The notes under the pieces: model-generated | Databases searched by the model: none | What the model saw: the letters and a program-made list of their open reading frames with translations, nothing else | What the model was told of the DNA's origin: nothing | Program-made: the position numbers and the translations under genes | From: Plectranthus barbatus | Taxonomy: Eukaryota > Streptophyta > Magnoliopsida > Lamiales > Lamiaceae | Assembly: GCA_026898455.1 (NCBI GenBank) | Contig: JAPKLW010001285.1 | Location: 162,728 to 226,727 of the forward strand | DNA length: 64,000 nt | Reading direction: 5' to 3' | Part shown: positions 48,965-59,287 of the stretch, piece after piece | Numbering within the stretch: position 1 is the stretch's first letter | Layout of the letters: each line of letters begins with the position of its first letter

Positions 48965-51900
48965 TTAACTCCATAAATCCGAAACGCTTGCCGTATGATC
49001 TGATCTCAACCAGTAGTCATAATCAATCTGCAATTAACACACAAAAAAAAAAAAAAAAAAGCCCTTTTAGCAACAAGGAAGGACTCACTGGCTGAAGCCA
49101 TTTGATGAACTTACACCAGCATCAATGGGGACTATTTTCTGGAACACGTATGATTTCGTGCTCGCTGATGTGTCAGGACTCGTGTACATATCAGCTTCAT
49201 CAACTGCACTGCTACTAGTCCAGGCCATTGCATCCATCAACTTGCAACGCTTTGCTGAGATATCTCTGCTTTTCTGCTCTTTTTTGCTGAGATTTTTTCA
49301 CAAATTGGATGTTTTGCAGTGAACAAAGATGGATTCTCATCGAAATAGATTTTAAAACTAATGCCTTAATTTCTCAAACTCTTGCAATTAGTACCTTAGG
49401 AGATAAACACTGATTGGTCCAGTTGTGCTTCTTACAGTTAGTTTATGCTGCTTTTGACAAAAACCAAGATCCTGGGGGAATGGTAGGAATAAGAAACATT
49501 TAGTGTGAGCCAATTTGTGAACTGGGACCATCAAAACACCAACCTCATCAGGATCCGGCACTTCCAAAAAGCTTGCACGTGGAGCTTGAATGGCAAAAAC
49601 AGCCTGATTCTGTTAAAATCTCACAAGAAAATGCGTAGTCAGGGGAATATTTGAGTTGGGAAATGAAAAAAATCTTAGGTCATGAGTTAACCCTCATCTG
49701 CGGAAGGCTCATAATATCTTCCTCGGTCAGAAAAAGATTCCTGCATAAATCCAGATTTACAAATAGAATAAATATCAAATTTCACTACTAATATACAGAA
49801 AAATCAAGAAGGGAATAGCTGCATTACTTCTGGAAGTCCTGATTAGAGGTTAGTCTTCTAATGTCCTCTAATTTGTCCCTGTGTAAAGCTCGGCGTTAGC
49901 AAAGCACCTTTAAGATATAAGATTGCAAGAGATCTGTTCTCCCTTTCAGTTAGCCAAACCTTATGCGGTTATCAAGTGCTTGATCTTCTGCATGCAAACT
50001 ATCAACCTCAGCCTGTCATGACAATAATCTGTCACTGGTAAGAAAGAAACTTGAATACAAAATTCACACACACACACACACATTTACACAATTAAATGAT
50101 GTTAGATTATATGACCAAGTACTATCCAATCTGTTATATAATTTTGTTTACCTACAAAAATACATTAATTAACCTTTCTAACATTGGCAGTTCAGAGCGT
50201 GAAGAGAAGGCTCGTGTACAAAAATAGCCATACAAAGAATAATACAAAAATAGAATAATAATGGCCACCAACTAAATTTAATATAATTGTACCTTCAAGT
50301 GAAAGGCTTCGTCCTCATGCTCTCTAGGACCAAATCCTCTGCCACAAAAAAGCCAACATGGTTTACACGAAGAAACAATGTGTGAAATGTAGTCAAGAAA
50401 GATAACAGTAGCATACTTCCAACGAATGTGGTTCTTGGCTGTTTTCTCTATCAAACCAATCCCTTCAAGAACATTCGTAATATCATAAATTCTCCTCTTC
50501 TGGACCTGCACATTGGCAAAACACAACCATCGCAATTAATGCATTACTTAAAGTGAGTCACCTAGTAGGTAAGTGATGGAATTGAATCATACAAGCACTG
50601 ACCTAATAAAATGCCAATACCTGCAAAATATCTGCTGTTCTGTTAAGATCGAGAGTACCATCTTTAGCCTCCTGGATCAGTTTAATAAATTTCTTTGTCA
50701 ATAGGCCTGCAAAGATAAAAGATTGGTATATCAATGTCTAATTACTAGTTGAAGCTAAGATTTTGTTCCAAAAAGTGCATATGAATATAGGGTTAATAAC
50801 AAAATATTAAAGAAGGCTAACCTAAAGAACTGTCATACCGGCAGCCATTTAAATTAAATTTGTTATCAGCCTCTGCAAGTAAAAGGATACAGTAAGCTAT
50901 TAATCAATGATCAAATTATACATATACGGACCACATAAGTTTACATTACCTAACTTTGCCTCCTGAGCAACAGATTTTGCAGTTTTTGAAGATTTAGGTT
51001 TACTAATACGTATAGCACCCATGTAAGATGAAGGTCCAAGTGAAAATTTGCCCACTACCTCTTCCTGTTTAGGCAGTAGGATACTCGCATTTCCACTAAT
51101 CTTACTGCCAACTCCATTTGGCTGCTTCAAGAACAGTTAAAAGCTTAAAAGACTTCACATTATATTATAGTTATTTGATGAGTGGTGAACAGAATGTTAT
51201 ACAAAAGCTATGAAGATTGTATACACCACAGCAAGCAAGTAAAACTACCTTTTGAGTGCTACTATAACTCGATAAAAACTTTATAAGTTGAATCGTCAGA
51301 CTAATCACCCTTAGACATGCAAAGACTCCTCGATGGCTGAGGCAATATGAGTATATGAAGTACATTTTAAAGATGACACTGATTATGGTTCATGCTTCTC
51401 ATGCAACAACATGGTCAGAATCAGTATGTAGAAGTTGCAGTAGAAAACAAGAAAAGAGTGTGAATGGCATTAAATGATCATCCTTGCACAGTATTAATTT
51501 AGTATGGTGCCAAATATAACATTATATAGCATACATGTTGTAAAGACATCTCATAAAGAGCAAAGCATCTCACCATGTCAAACAACTGAACCAAAAAGGC
51601 CAGAAGGGTCATCAAATCATGCATCTTACTAGCCTTAGTGCCACAATTTAGCCTAATAAGCAGGGTGATTAGTTTACTAAGTCCATGTCGGAAAAACATC
51701 CAAACATTTACCAAAAGGAAGGCTTTGTAAGCAAAAAAAAAAAAAAAAAAAAAAAAAACTTCGTATGGCAAAAAAAGAAACATCAAACATTTATTGTCAA
51801 ATCTATTTATGTCAAGAACTATGTCACTATTCAAACAAAAGGCTCATTCGCCATGCGTGATATGTAACAACACAAGCAGTGGTTCAAATGCATTTCATCA

Positions 51901-52249
51901 GGCATAAAACAAATAATACAAAATCAACTGCCACAAATCCGAAATCAAGGACAGCAAGAAAACAAACACACGTATTAAAGCAGCAACTCCAGCGTCAAAA
52001 AAAATCAATTAAACAAAGCACTACATTCTTCCCCAACGGTGGGAGCGGGAAGCCGGATCGTTGAGCGATCGTTGATTCATCGCTGCATCCAGGAACAACC
52101 TTATCAGAGCTGAGATTTTTCATGTTGGTGGTTGCGAAGGCTGGCGGCGGAATAAATGGAGGCGGCGCATGGCGGAGCGACAGCTTCTCGAAATGCAATG
52201 CAGAGAGAGGTAGATTTAGACTAAGACTGAGGTCCAAATTGTCCGACAT
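48965..52249 (-). CDS. E2F transcription factor, E2FC-like
   Basis: Thirteen coding exons on the minus strand: 52249-52025, 51124-50950, 50872-50822, 50706-50621, 50505-50417, 50338-50293, 50012-49960, 49878-49828, 49740-49692, 49609-49544, 49471-49395, 49286-49115 and 49027-48965. Phases agree throughout; 400 residues. The winged-helix DNA-binding domain spans CRYDSSLGLLTKKFIKLIQ to VQKRRIYDITNVLEGIGLIE (RRxYD motif). A coiled coil (AEVDSLHAEDQALDNRIR), the marked box (FLTEEDIMSLPQ, IQAPRASFLEVPDPDE) and a C-terminal RBR-binding motif (DYDYWLRSDHTASVSDLW) follow. E2Fs pair with DP proteins and control S-phase genes. The NHIRWK wording favours the repressor-type E2FC. The exon 1-2 junction is the least certain. 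Confidence 0.92.
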
Positions 52250-53526
52250 ATAATCAGATTGAATTCCGAGAGACGAAGAAATCAACCGCAACACGAATCT
52301 CCAAACCAGAAAGAGAGGATTTGTAACAGTTGGGGGAAGAAAACGAGGTTTTGGGCGGGGGGGTTTTTGGAAGGAAAAACAGCGGGAGTGGAGGCGGTGA
52401 ATGAGTTCGAATATTCACCCGGCCCAAAACTCCTGCCTCTTAATTAGCCTAATATTATTATTTACACCACTATTTAATACTGTCCCGATTATTTGGTTCA
52501 TATTTTCTTTTCGGGATGTTCGATTTATATGGTCCATTATCTAAATTTAGTATTTTTTTTTCATGTGTTTACAAATTTAGCCTTATAAATTGAACATAAT
52601 TAATAGAATTATTATTAATAGTTATTGCTAAATAAGGGTAATTCAGAATATTCATTCAAATATTTAATATATTCATAAATGAGTTTTAACATTCGTGCAA
52701 GTTAAAACAGAACCAAATAAATGAGACGAAGGGAGTAATTATTAGTCAGTCCCATTTATTTAGTTTTTTTTTTTCAAAATGGTAAATTTTTTTACACTCA
52801 CTAAAAAATTATTAATTTCATTACACTCATAAGCATTGGTTATCTATAATGACGGAAGGAGTATTTGATAAAAAAAATTCTTGTAATATACAATTACTCA
52901 TGAATGACTATATTAAATGTAATATTATAAAATTGATAGATTAATTATTATTTTAAATAAGAGTAATGTTGAAAAATTGTTTAAATATTAAATTATTTTC
53001 GACAAACGTGCATGATCAAACTTGACTATATAATCGAAACGGATGAAGTATTAATTATACCCTATTTTTATTTGGGTGATTATGAAAAAATAGAATTATA
53101 CACTATAATATTTAATTATATCAATTAAAAAGTCCTTCGAGAAAAAATTCATAACATGTATTCATTATTGAATAATATTATAATATTTGATTTTGTCAAT
53201 TAAAAATAACCTCCCTTGCTAAATTAAGTGTCAATTTTTTATGAGTCATTTGTTAAATATATAATCATGTCATGTATATGTATGTATGGCCACATATGAT
53301 CTAATGAAGCAAAATTTTAACACCGTTAGTGCTTACAGGTGTCTTTAATTGACATACGTAAACATTAGAATATAATTCAGTGTTGGAGAAACATTGAAGT
53401 ATTTTTTATAGTATAAATAATTTTTAATTTACAAAATCAAATATTATTATATAATTCATAGATAGAGTATTTTTCATAATTGATCAATAGAATAGAGTAT
53501 AATTGATAATTTTCTCTTAAATAATA
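52250..53526. other. E2F promoter side and intergenic DNA with two Stowaway remnants
   Basis: 52250-52400 is the E2F leader. A diverged Stowaway right end (gagacgaagggag, about 52723-52735) and a second copy (about 52745-52861, ending gacggaaggag plus TA) are present. No gene is seen. Confidence 0.5.
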
Positions 53527-53705
53527 CTTCTTCTGTCCCGGTCAAATTGTTCTCATTTGATCGGATATAATAATTAAAGTATGTGAGTGGTAGTGAGATT
53601 AATATTTTATTGATGAGCGTGAAAATTTTGTTATTTTAATAAAGTGGATTAATATTTTAGGACTGATGAAAAAAAAATATGAATAATTTACTCGGGGCGG
53701 AGGAG
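53527..53705. mobile_element. Stowaway MITE upstream of the C2H2 gene
   Basis: CTTCTTCTGTCCCGG at the left and CGGGGCGGAGGAG at the right, with TA on both sides. It ends 141 bp before the ATG, so it lies in the promoter or leader. Confidence 0.8.
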
Positions 53706-54237
53706 TACGTAATATTAATATAAAGTAAAATTGATGAATAATAGAGTACCAAAATAACCCTCCCCCACCCCACAATTTCTTTACATTTTTTGGATCCCTC
53801 GCTCCATTAAAGAATCTTCGTCTCCCAGCATCCAGCACTGGTTTTCATGGCGCTCCTAACTCTGTCACCGGAGCAATCGCACCAGCTCAAGAAACATGCT
53901 CCCAACTCCAACCGCAAGAAAAAGCCGCCGCCATCATCATGGTATCAATTCAAGAACTTTCTCACCTGCAAGCAAATCGAAGGCAACAAAATCCACGACC
54001 CTTCCAGAAACATCTACGCCAACGCCAAAGTCGTTCACCGCGCCGACAACTCGCCTGAGAGCAGCACCGCCGCCGCCCACGAAACCAGGAAGCCGCTGCG
54101 CTCAGTCCACTCCGCTGCCGGCGGCATCCAGCTCAGGAAGCTTTCCGGCTGTTACGAGTGTCATGCCATTGTTGATCCCAGCAAGTATATATATACAATT
54201 TCGAATAAAAACGACGGAATTAAAAACTTAAAATATA

Positions 54238-54429
54238 GGGAAGTTCTTGGGTTAGGCAGGCCTAAACGATTTAGGCGGGTTTTATCCATTAACCCAAGCT
54301 TTAAGCGGGTTTTATCCATTAACCCAAGCCCAAACCCATATAATATACCCTATTTGGGATGGGTGAACCCATTTGGGTAGGATAAAACCCGCCTAAACCG
54401 TTTAGGCCTGCCTAACGCAAGTTTTTGCC
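54238..54429. mobile_element. Mutator-like MITE in intron 1 of the C2H2 gene
   Basis: A 192-bp fold-back with inverted arms containing 'ttaggcaggcctaaac' and 'gtttaggcctgcctaa'. It is flanked by identical 9-bp TAAAATATA (54229-54237 and 54430-54438), the signature of Mutator-like elements. Another copy lies at 61027. Confidence 0.9.
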
Positions 54430-54781
54430 TAAAATATATGAAAATTCATCGCAGGTATCCACTGCCAAGAACAAGAATGCGTGCTTGCTCTGAATGTGGT
54501 GAGGTTTTTCCAAAACTCGAAAGCTTGGAACATCATCAAGCAGTGAGGCATGCAGGTAAGAAATCTGTTCATATTTTTTCATCTGAGATCAGTTCTTACA
54601 GCTAGATTTCTGAAAAATGATGGCCATGAACAGTGTCGGAGCTTGCGCAGGAGGATTCGAGCCGCAGCATAGTGGAGATAATATTCAAATCGAGCTGGCT
54701 CAAAAACGACAACCCCATCTGCAAGATCGAGCGTATACTCAAAGTCCACAACACGCAGCGCACCATCCAAAGATTCGAGGA

Positions 54782-55067
54782 TGTGAAGATTTGAGATGAA
54801 AAACTCTTTAAGCAACAAAAAATGGTTTATTCATTGTCAGTACAACTCAAGACCGTAACTGCAGCTCAATATACTATATATACAGTGATGGAGAAGACTC
54901 TAGAGAGGACTGAACTCTAACTACTTTCATAACAGACTCAACAACTAGCTATTAGAGTTTTGTTTTTCTTCTGCATGTAACTGTTATTCCTCACGCACGT
55001 AGACTTCTAGAAGGATCCCATCACTTGTTTTGTACACGTGTATTGCTGACTTGTACTATCCTTAACA
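54782..55067 (-). repeat. 3' LTR of the young copia element
   Basis: Identical to 58492-58777 except one base. It borders the polypurine tract at 55068. Confidence 0.97.
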
Positions 55068-58000
55068 TCCCCCCCCTCAAGCTGGATCTCCCAAAGATGC
55101 AGCTTGGACAAAAGAAGGTTGAACACATGAACTGGAACTGCCTTGGTAAAAAAATCAGCAATCTGCGAGGAAGATGAAATATGCGTGGGGATGATCAGCC
55201 CGGATTTGAAAGAATTTCGCACAACATGGCAGTCAATTTCGATATGCTTGGTCTTCTCATGAAATACAGCATTCTCAGTAATATGTATAGCTGCTTTATT
55301 ATCACAAAATAGGCGAACAGGAAGCTGAACAGGACACTTAAAATCATGAAGCATAAACGTTAACCATTGGAGTTCATGAACTGCGGCGGCCATTGCTCTA
55401 TATTCAGCCTCAGCAGTGCTACATGCAATGGTGGGCTGTTTCTTTGATTTCCATGATAAGAGACAATCACCCAGAAAGATACAAAAACCAGACAACGACT
55501 TCCGAGATGACTTGCAAGCACCCCAATCAGAGTCAGAGAACACTTGCAGCTGCATGGAGTTGGATGAAGAGTAAAATATACCTCTGGATGGAGAAGTAGA
55601 AAGATATCGAAGCACATGAATGGCAGCCTGCCAATGAGGTTGCCAAGGAGAGTGCACAAACTGACTTAATTGTTGGACAGCGTAGGTGAGATCTGGCCGT
55701 GTATAATTCAGATATAATAACCTACCAACCAGCCTTCTGTATTGCATAGGATCATCGAGCAAAGGAGCTGAAATGTCATCTTCAGCAAGAAACCTTAAAC
55801 CGGGAGGAAAAGGAGTTGAGGAAGGAGAACAATCAAGCATATTCATATCCTTTAAGATATCTGTGGCATATTTGGATTGTGAAATAAAAATGCCAGCATC
55901 CGAACGAGTAAATTCCATACCCAAGAAATACTTGACAGCACCAAGATCCTTGATGGTAAATAGAGAGTGGAGATGTGCTTTAACCTGCTCAATTAGAGAA
56001 ACACTCGAACCAGTAATTAAGACATCATCAACATAGACAATGAGGAATATAGAATCAGTAGCCGTGTGATAGGTGAACAAACAATGATCATGTTGAGATT
56101 GTGCAAAACCATATCCCAACAATTTGGTAGTGAGCTCAGAATTCCACTCCCGAGAAGCCTGTTTCAAGCCATATAAGGACTTTTTGAGTTTGCAAACTTC
56201 ACCAGATTTAACCTTTGTATAGCCAGGGGGAGGTAACATATATATGACATCAGAAAGATGACCATGAAGAAAAGCATTGTTAACATCAACTTGATGAATA
56301 GGCCAAGAATGAACAGCAGCAATAGCAACTAGTAGTCTGATAGTTACCACCTTAGTGACAGGAGAAAACACATCTGTAAAGTCCTCACCTTCAACTTGAG
56401 TAAAACCTTTAGCAACTAACCGAGCCTTGTAACGCTCTATTGATCCATCAGAGTTACACTTTATCTTATAAACCCACTTACAACCAACCGGTTTCTTCCC
56501 TTCAGGTAAAGTGGTGATCTCCCAAGTGTGGTTCTTTTCAAGTGCTTCAATTTCTGCTGTCATAGCTTCCTGCCACTTGTAGTTAGTCCGAGCTTGATTA
56601 TATGTAGTAGGTTCATGAAAAGTAGATAGTAAAGCAACCGAGTCAGCAAAAGAAGTAGCCAAAGAACAACTAATGGTTGGAGGGGAATCTAAACAAGAAA
56701 GAGTGGTAGTGTAATCTCTTAACCAAGATGGAGGATGTCTGGAACGTGTGCTGTGTCTGAAATTATTCTGAGTGGCAGAGATAGAGGAAGACTGTATAGG
56801 AGAATTATTTTGAGTGGCAGAGATAGAGGAAGACTGTATAGGAGAATGTGTATCATTTGAGTGAGAAGGTATAGATGCAGATGAAGTAGGAACAGTATTG
56901 AGTATAGGGGACTCATCATCATCAGAATAAGGAGCAATATATGTGGGAAGAATGGGAATATCTGAACCATCTTGAATGCTGGGAAACAGTTGTTCATGAA
57001 ATATCACATCTCTAGACACGACAACCCGATTAAGTTCAGGAACAAACACTTTATACCCTTTTTGAGAAGTAGGATAACCTATGAAAACCCCCGAATATGA
57101 CTTACTATCAAACTTATCAATGGTGTGTGATTTAATCAAAGCATAAGCTGAACAACCAAATGTCTTGAGAGAGGAATAATCAGGAATTTTATTATGCAGA
57201 ATAGAATAAGGACATTGCCATCTTAATATAGGAGTTGGTAGTCGGTTAATGAGATGAGTGGCAGTAAGCACGGCATCACTCCAAAATGATTTTGGGAGTT
57301 TGGACTGTAACAAAATAGCACGGGCAACTTGTAATAAGTGTCTATGTTTGCGCTCAACAACCCCATTCTGCTGAGGGGTGTATGGACAGGATTTGTGATG
57401 CAATATACCTAAAGCAGTGAACAAGGATTGACAGGTTTCATTGATGAATTCTGAGCCATTATCAGAACGGATAATTTTGACAGTTTTCTGGTATTGTGTA
57501 TGGATGTAACGAATGAAGGATTTGAGAGTGTGATGGACTTGAGACTTGTGAGACAATAGGATAGTCCATGTACAACGGCTAAAATCATCAACAATGGTGA
57601 GAAAAAATCGAGAACCAGACCTAGAGATGATGCGGTAAGGTCCCCAAATATCAATGTGAAGAAGTTCAAAACACTCAGTGCTTTTAATATGGCTGTGAGG
57701 AAAGGGTTCACAATGTTGTTTGGACTTGACACAAATTTCACATTGCATAATTTCTTTATCATGTGGAACTGTAATACAGGACTTGAGATGAGAAAAAACT
57801 TTATTGGATGGATGCCCTAATCTAGAATGCCACATGGCTACATCGATAGAGAGATTACAAGAGACAAAGGCTGAATTAGAGAGACAATGAGAAGCATATC
57901 TAGTTTGAGCATCTTGTATGGTTGAGGGCTGAAACGAAGTGGAGTTGATGATGTAGAGGTTCTTTATCAGGTGCCCCACAGCAAGGATGGTTTGGGTACT

Positions 58001-58426
58001 AAGGTCCTGTAACAGACAACAGGAAGCAAAGAAACTGAAACATAACTGTGAATCATTGGAAGCTTTATGCACAGATAACAAATTGAATTTGAATGAAGGA
58101 ATGTAGAGAACTGAGGATAGAGTAAGTGAAGGAGATAAGACAGATTTACCAGTGTGTGATACATGGCGCACACTTCCATCGGGCAGACAAACCGGTATAG
58201 GAGAAGATGTGGGAGTATGAGAGACTAAAAAATCGAGGGAGGTACACATATGACTAGTTGCTCCTGTATCTACAATCCAAGACCCTACTTCTATGTATTT
58301 ATCAAGCAGGGAACTAAAACAAGTAGAAAGAGTGGTACCTGCAAACTCTGGAAGTAATGCAACATTGACAAAGTCAGCAGCGGAAGATGTAGAATTGGGA
58401 GCTATATCAGCTTCGGATGTCGCCAT
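55007..58426 (-). CDS. Copia polyprotein without gag: PR-INT-RT-RNase H
   Basis: 1139 residues from an ATG at 58426, only about 66 bp inside the 5' LTR. After some 48 residues comes the protease motif WIVDTGATSH. Next are the integrase zinc finger (H..H..CEIC) and catalytic core (HIDIWGP, RSDNGSEF, PQQNGVVERKH), then RT (WVYKIKCNSDGSIERYKARLVAKG, NNAFLHG, YVDDVLITG near residue 800), and RNase H (SDSDWGACKSS, AEAEYRAM, LFCDNKAAI). All catalytic residues I can check are present and there is no stop. The usual 250-300 residue gag with its CCHC knuckle is absent. A 42-bp in-frame duplication lies at 56762-56845. The last 20 or so codons run into the LTR. Confidence 0.95.
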   Translation of the reverse strand: MATSEADIAPNSTSSAADFVNVALLPEFAGTTLSTCFSSLLDKYIEVGSWIVDTGATSHMCTSLDFLVSHTPTSSPIPVCLPDGSVRHVSHTGKSVLSPSLTLSSVLYIPSFKFNLLSVHKASNDSQLCFSFFASCCLLQDLSTQTILAVGHLIKNLYIINSTSFQPSTIQDAQTRYASHCLSNSAFVSCNLSIDVAMWHSRLGHPSNKVFSHLKSCITVPHDKEIMQCEICVKSKQHCEPFPHSHIKSTECFELLHIDIWGPYRIISRSGSRFFLTIVDDFSRCTWTILLSHKSQVHHTLKSFIRYIHTQYQKTVKIIRSDNGSEFINETCQSLFTALGILHHKSCPYTPQQNGVVERKHRHLLQVARAILLQSKLPKSFWSDAVLTATHLINRLPTPILRWQCPYSILHNKIPDYSSLKTFGCSAYALIKSHTIDKFDSKSYSGVFIGYPTSQKGYKVFVPELNRVVVSRDVIFHEQLFPSIQDGSDIPILPTYIAPYSDDDESPILNTVPTSSASIPSHSNDTHSPIQSSSISATQNNSPIQSSSISATQNNFRHSTRSRHPPSWLRDYTTTLSCLDSPPTISCSLATSFADSVALLSTFHEPTTYNQARTNYKWQEAMTAEIEALEKNHTWEITTLPEGKKPVGCKWVYKIKCNSDGSIERYKARLVAKGFTQVEGEDFTDVFSPVTKVVTIRLLVAIAAVHSWPIHQVDVNNAFLHGHLSDVIYMLPPPGYTKVKSGEVCKLKKSLYGLKQASREWNSELTTKLLGYGFAQSQHDHCLFTYHTATDSIFLIVYVDDVLITGSSVSLIEQVKAHLHSLFTIKDLGAVKYFLGMEFTRSDAGIFISQSKYATDILKDMNMLDCSPSSTPFPPGLRFLAEDDISAPLLDDPMQYRRLVGRLLYLNYTRPDLTYAVQQLSQFVHSPWQPHWQAAIHVLRYLSTSPSRGIFYSSSNSMQLQVFSDSDWGACKSSRKSLSGFCIFLGDCLLSWKSKKQPTIACSTAEAEYRAMAAAVHELQWLTFMLHDFKCPVQLPVRLFCDNKAAIHITENAVFHEKTKHIEIDCHVVRNSFKSGLIIPTHISSSSQIADFFTKAVPVHVFNLLLSKLHLWEIQLEGGDVKDSTSQQYTCTKQVMGSF

Positions 58427-58491
58427 GGAATAAGAACCAGGATCGAAAACGAGCTAAGAACAGAATGAAAAATTTCCTGCGATTGATACCA

Positions 58492-58777
58492 TGTGAAGAT
58501 TTGAGATGAAAAACTCTTTAAGCAACAAAAAATGGTTTATTCATTGTCAGTACAACTCAAGACCGTAACTGCAGCTCAATATACTATATATACAGTGATG
58601 GAGAAGACTATAGAGAGGACTGAACTCTAACTACTTTCATAACAGACTCAACAACTAGCTATTAGAGTTTTGTTTTTCTTCTGCATGTAACTGTTATTCC
58701 TCACGCACGTAGACTTCTAGAAGGATCCCATCACTTGTTTTGTACACGTGTATTGCTGACTTGTACTATCCTTAACA
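58492..58777 (-). repeat. 5' LTR of the young copia element
   Basis: 286 bp. The PBS complement (gattgatacca) lies immediately at its inner edge, 58481-58491. Confidence 0.97.
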
Positions 58778-59287
58778 GAGGACTACCGCGCCGCCGCCAA
58801 GCGGGACGCCCGCTGCGCAGCCGACGACAACGAGCTGCTCCGCTTCCACTGCGCCACCCTCGCGTGCGCGCTCGGCGCCCGCGGCTCCTCCGGCTTGTGC
58901 GGCTCCATGCCGGCCTGCGGCGTCTGCGCCATCATCCGCCATGGCTTCCAGGGAGCCAGAGTCAACGGGGTCCGGACCACCGCCAGCAGCGGCCGCGCCC
59001 ACGACTGTTTTCGGGGGCCGGGGACGGGGACTCTCCGCGCTATGCTCGTGTGCCGCGTCATCGCTGGCAGGGTCAAGCACGCGGCGGCAACGGACGATGA
59101 TGGAATGCCGGCGGCTGGCGGGTCGTATGAGTCGGTGGCGGGACACGCCGGAGTTTACTCGAGTACGGAGGAGTTGCATGTATTAGTGCAAGGGCAATTT
59201 TGCCTTGCTTTGTGGTAATTTACAAAGCTCTTCAATCCTAGCTAGTATGAATTTACAATCCTGACCTTGTCATCATTATAATTATTA

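Larger units (their letters stand above)
54782..58777 (-). mobile_element. Young Ty1/copia element lacking gag
   Basis: 3996 bp. The LTRs (54782-55067 and 58492-58777, both 286 bp, TGTGAAG...CTTAACA) differ at one position seen by eye (c/a at about 54901 versus 58611). The target duplication is GAGGA at 54777-54781 and 58778-58782. On the minus strand the 5' LTR is followed directly by a tRNA-iMet type PBS (tggtatca, 58491 downward); a polypurine tract (complement at 55068-55078) precedes the 3' LTR. Between them is one long frame without a gag domain. It lies in exon 3 of a C2H2 gene. Confidence 0.97.
53847..59218 (+). pseudogene. C2H2 zinc-finger protein gene, interrupted by a copia element
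   Basis: Exons 53847-54184, 54455-54555 and 54634-54781, with exon 3 continuing at 58783 after the insertion and stopping at 59216-59218. Exon 1 has a basic, proline-rich start and RKLSGCYECHAIVDPSK; exon 2 gives the finger CSECGEVFPKLESLEHHQAVRH; exon 3 gives EIIFKSSWLK, KIERILKVHNTQRTIQRFED and, beyond the transposon, FHCATLACALGARGSS, AMLVCRVIAGRV and AGVYSSTEEL. This matches plant C2H2 proteins of the At4g27240/At5g54630 type, probably nuclear, function poorly known. A 4-kb element in the exon prevents normal product. The last codons are also out of frame (the family-like ending ILPCFVVIYK lies in another frame at 59186-59236), a second lesion. Confidence 0.92.

Noticed and set aside
58772..59179. 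Minus-strand open frames over the zinc-finger 3' exon
   Set aside because: GC-rich antisense shadows; the plus strand encodes the recognisable family sequence.
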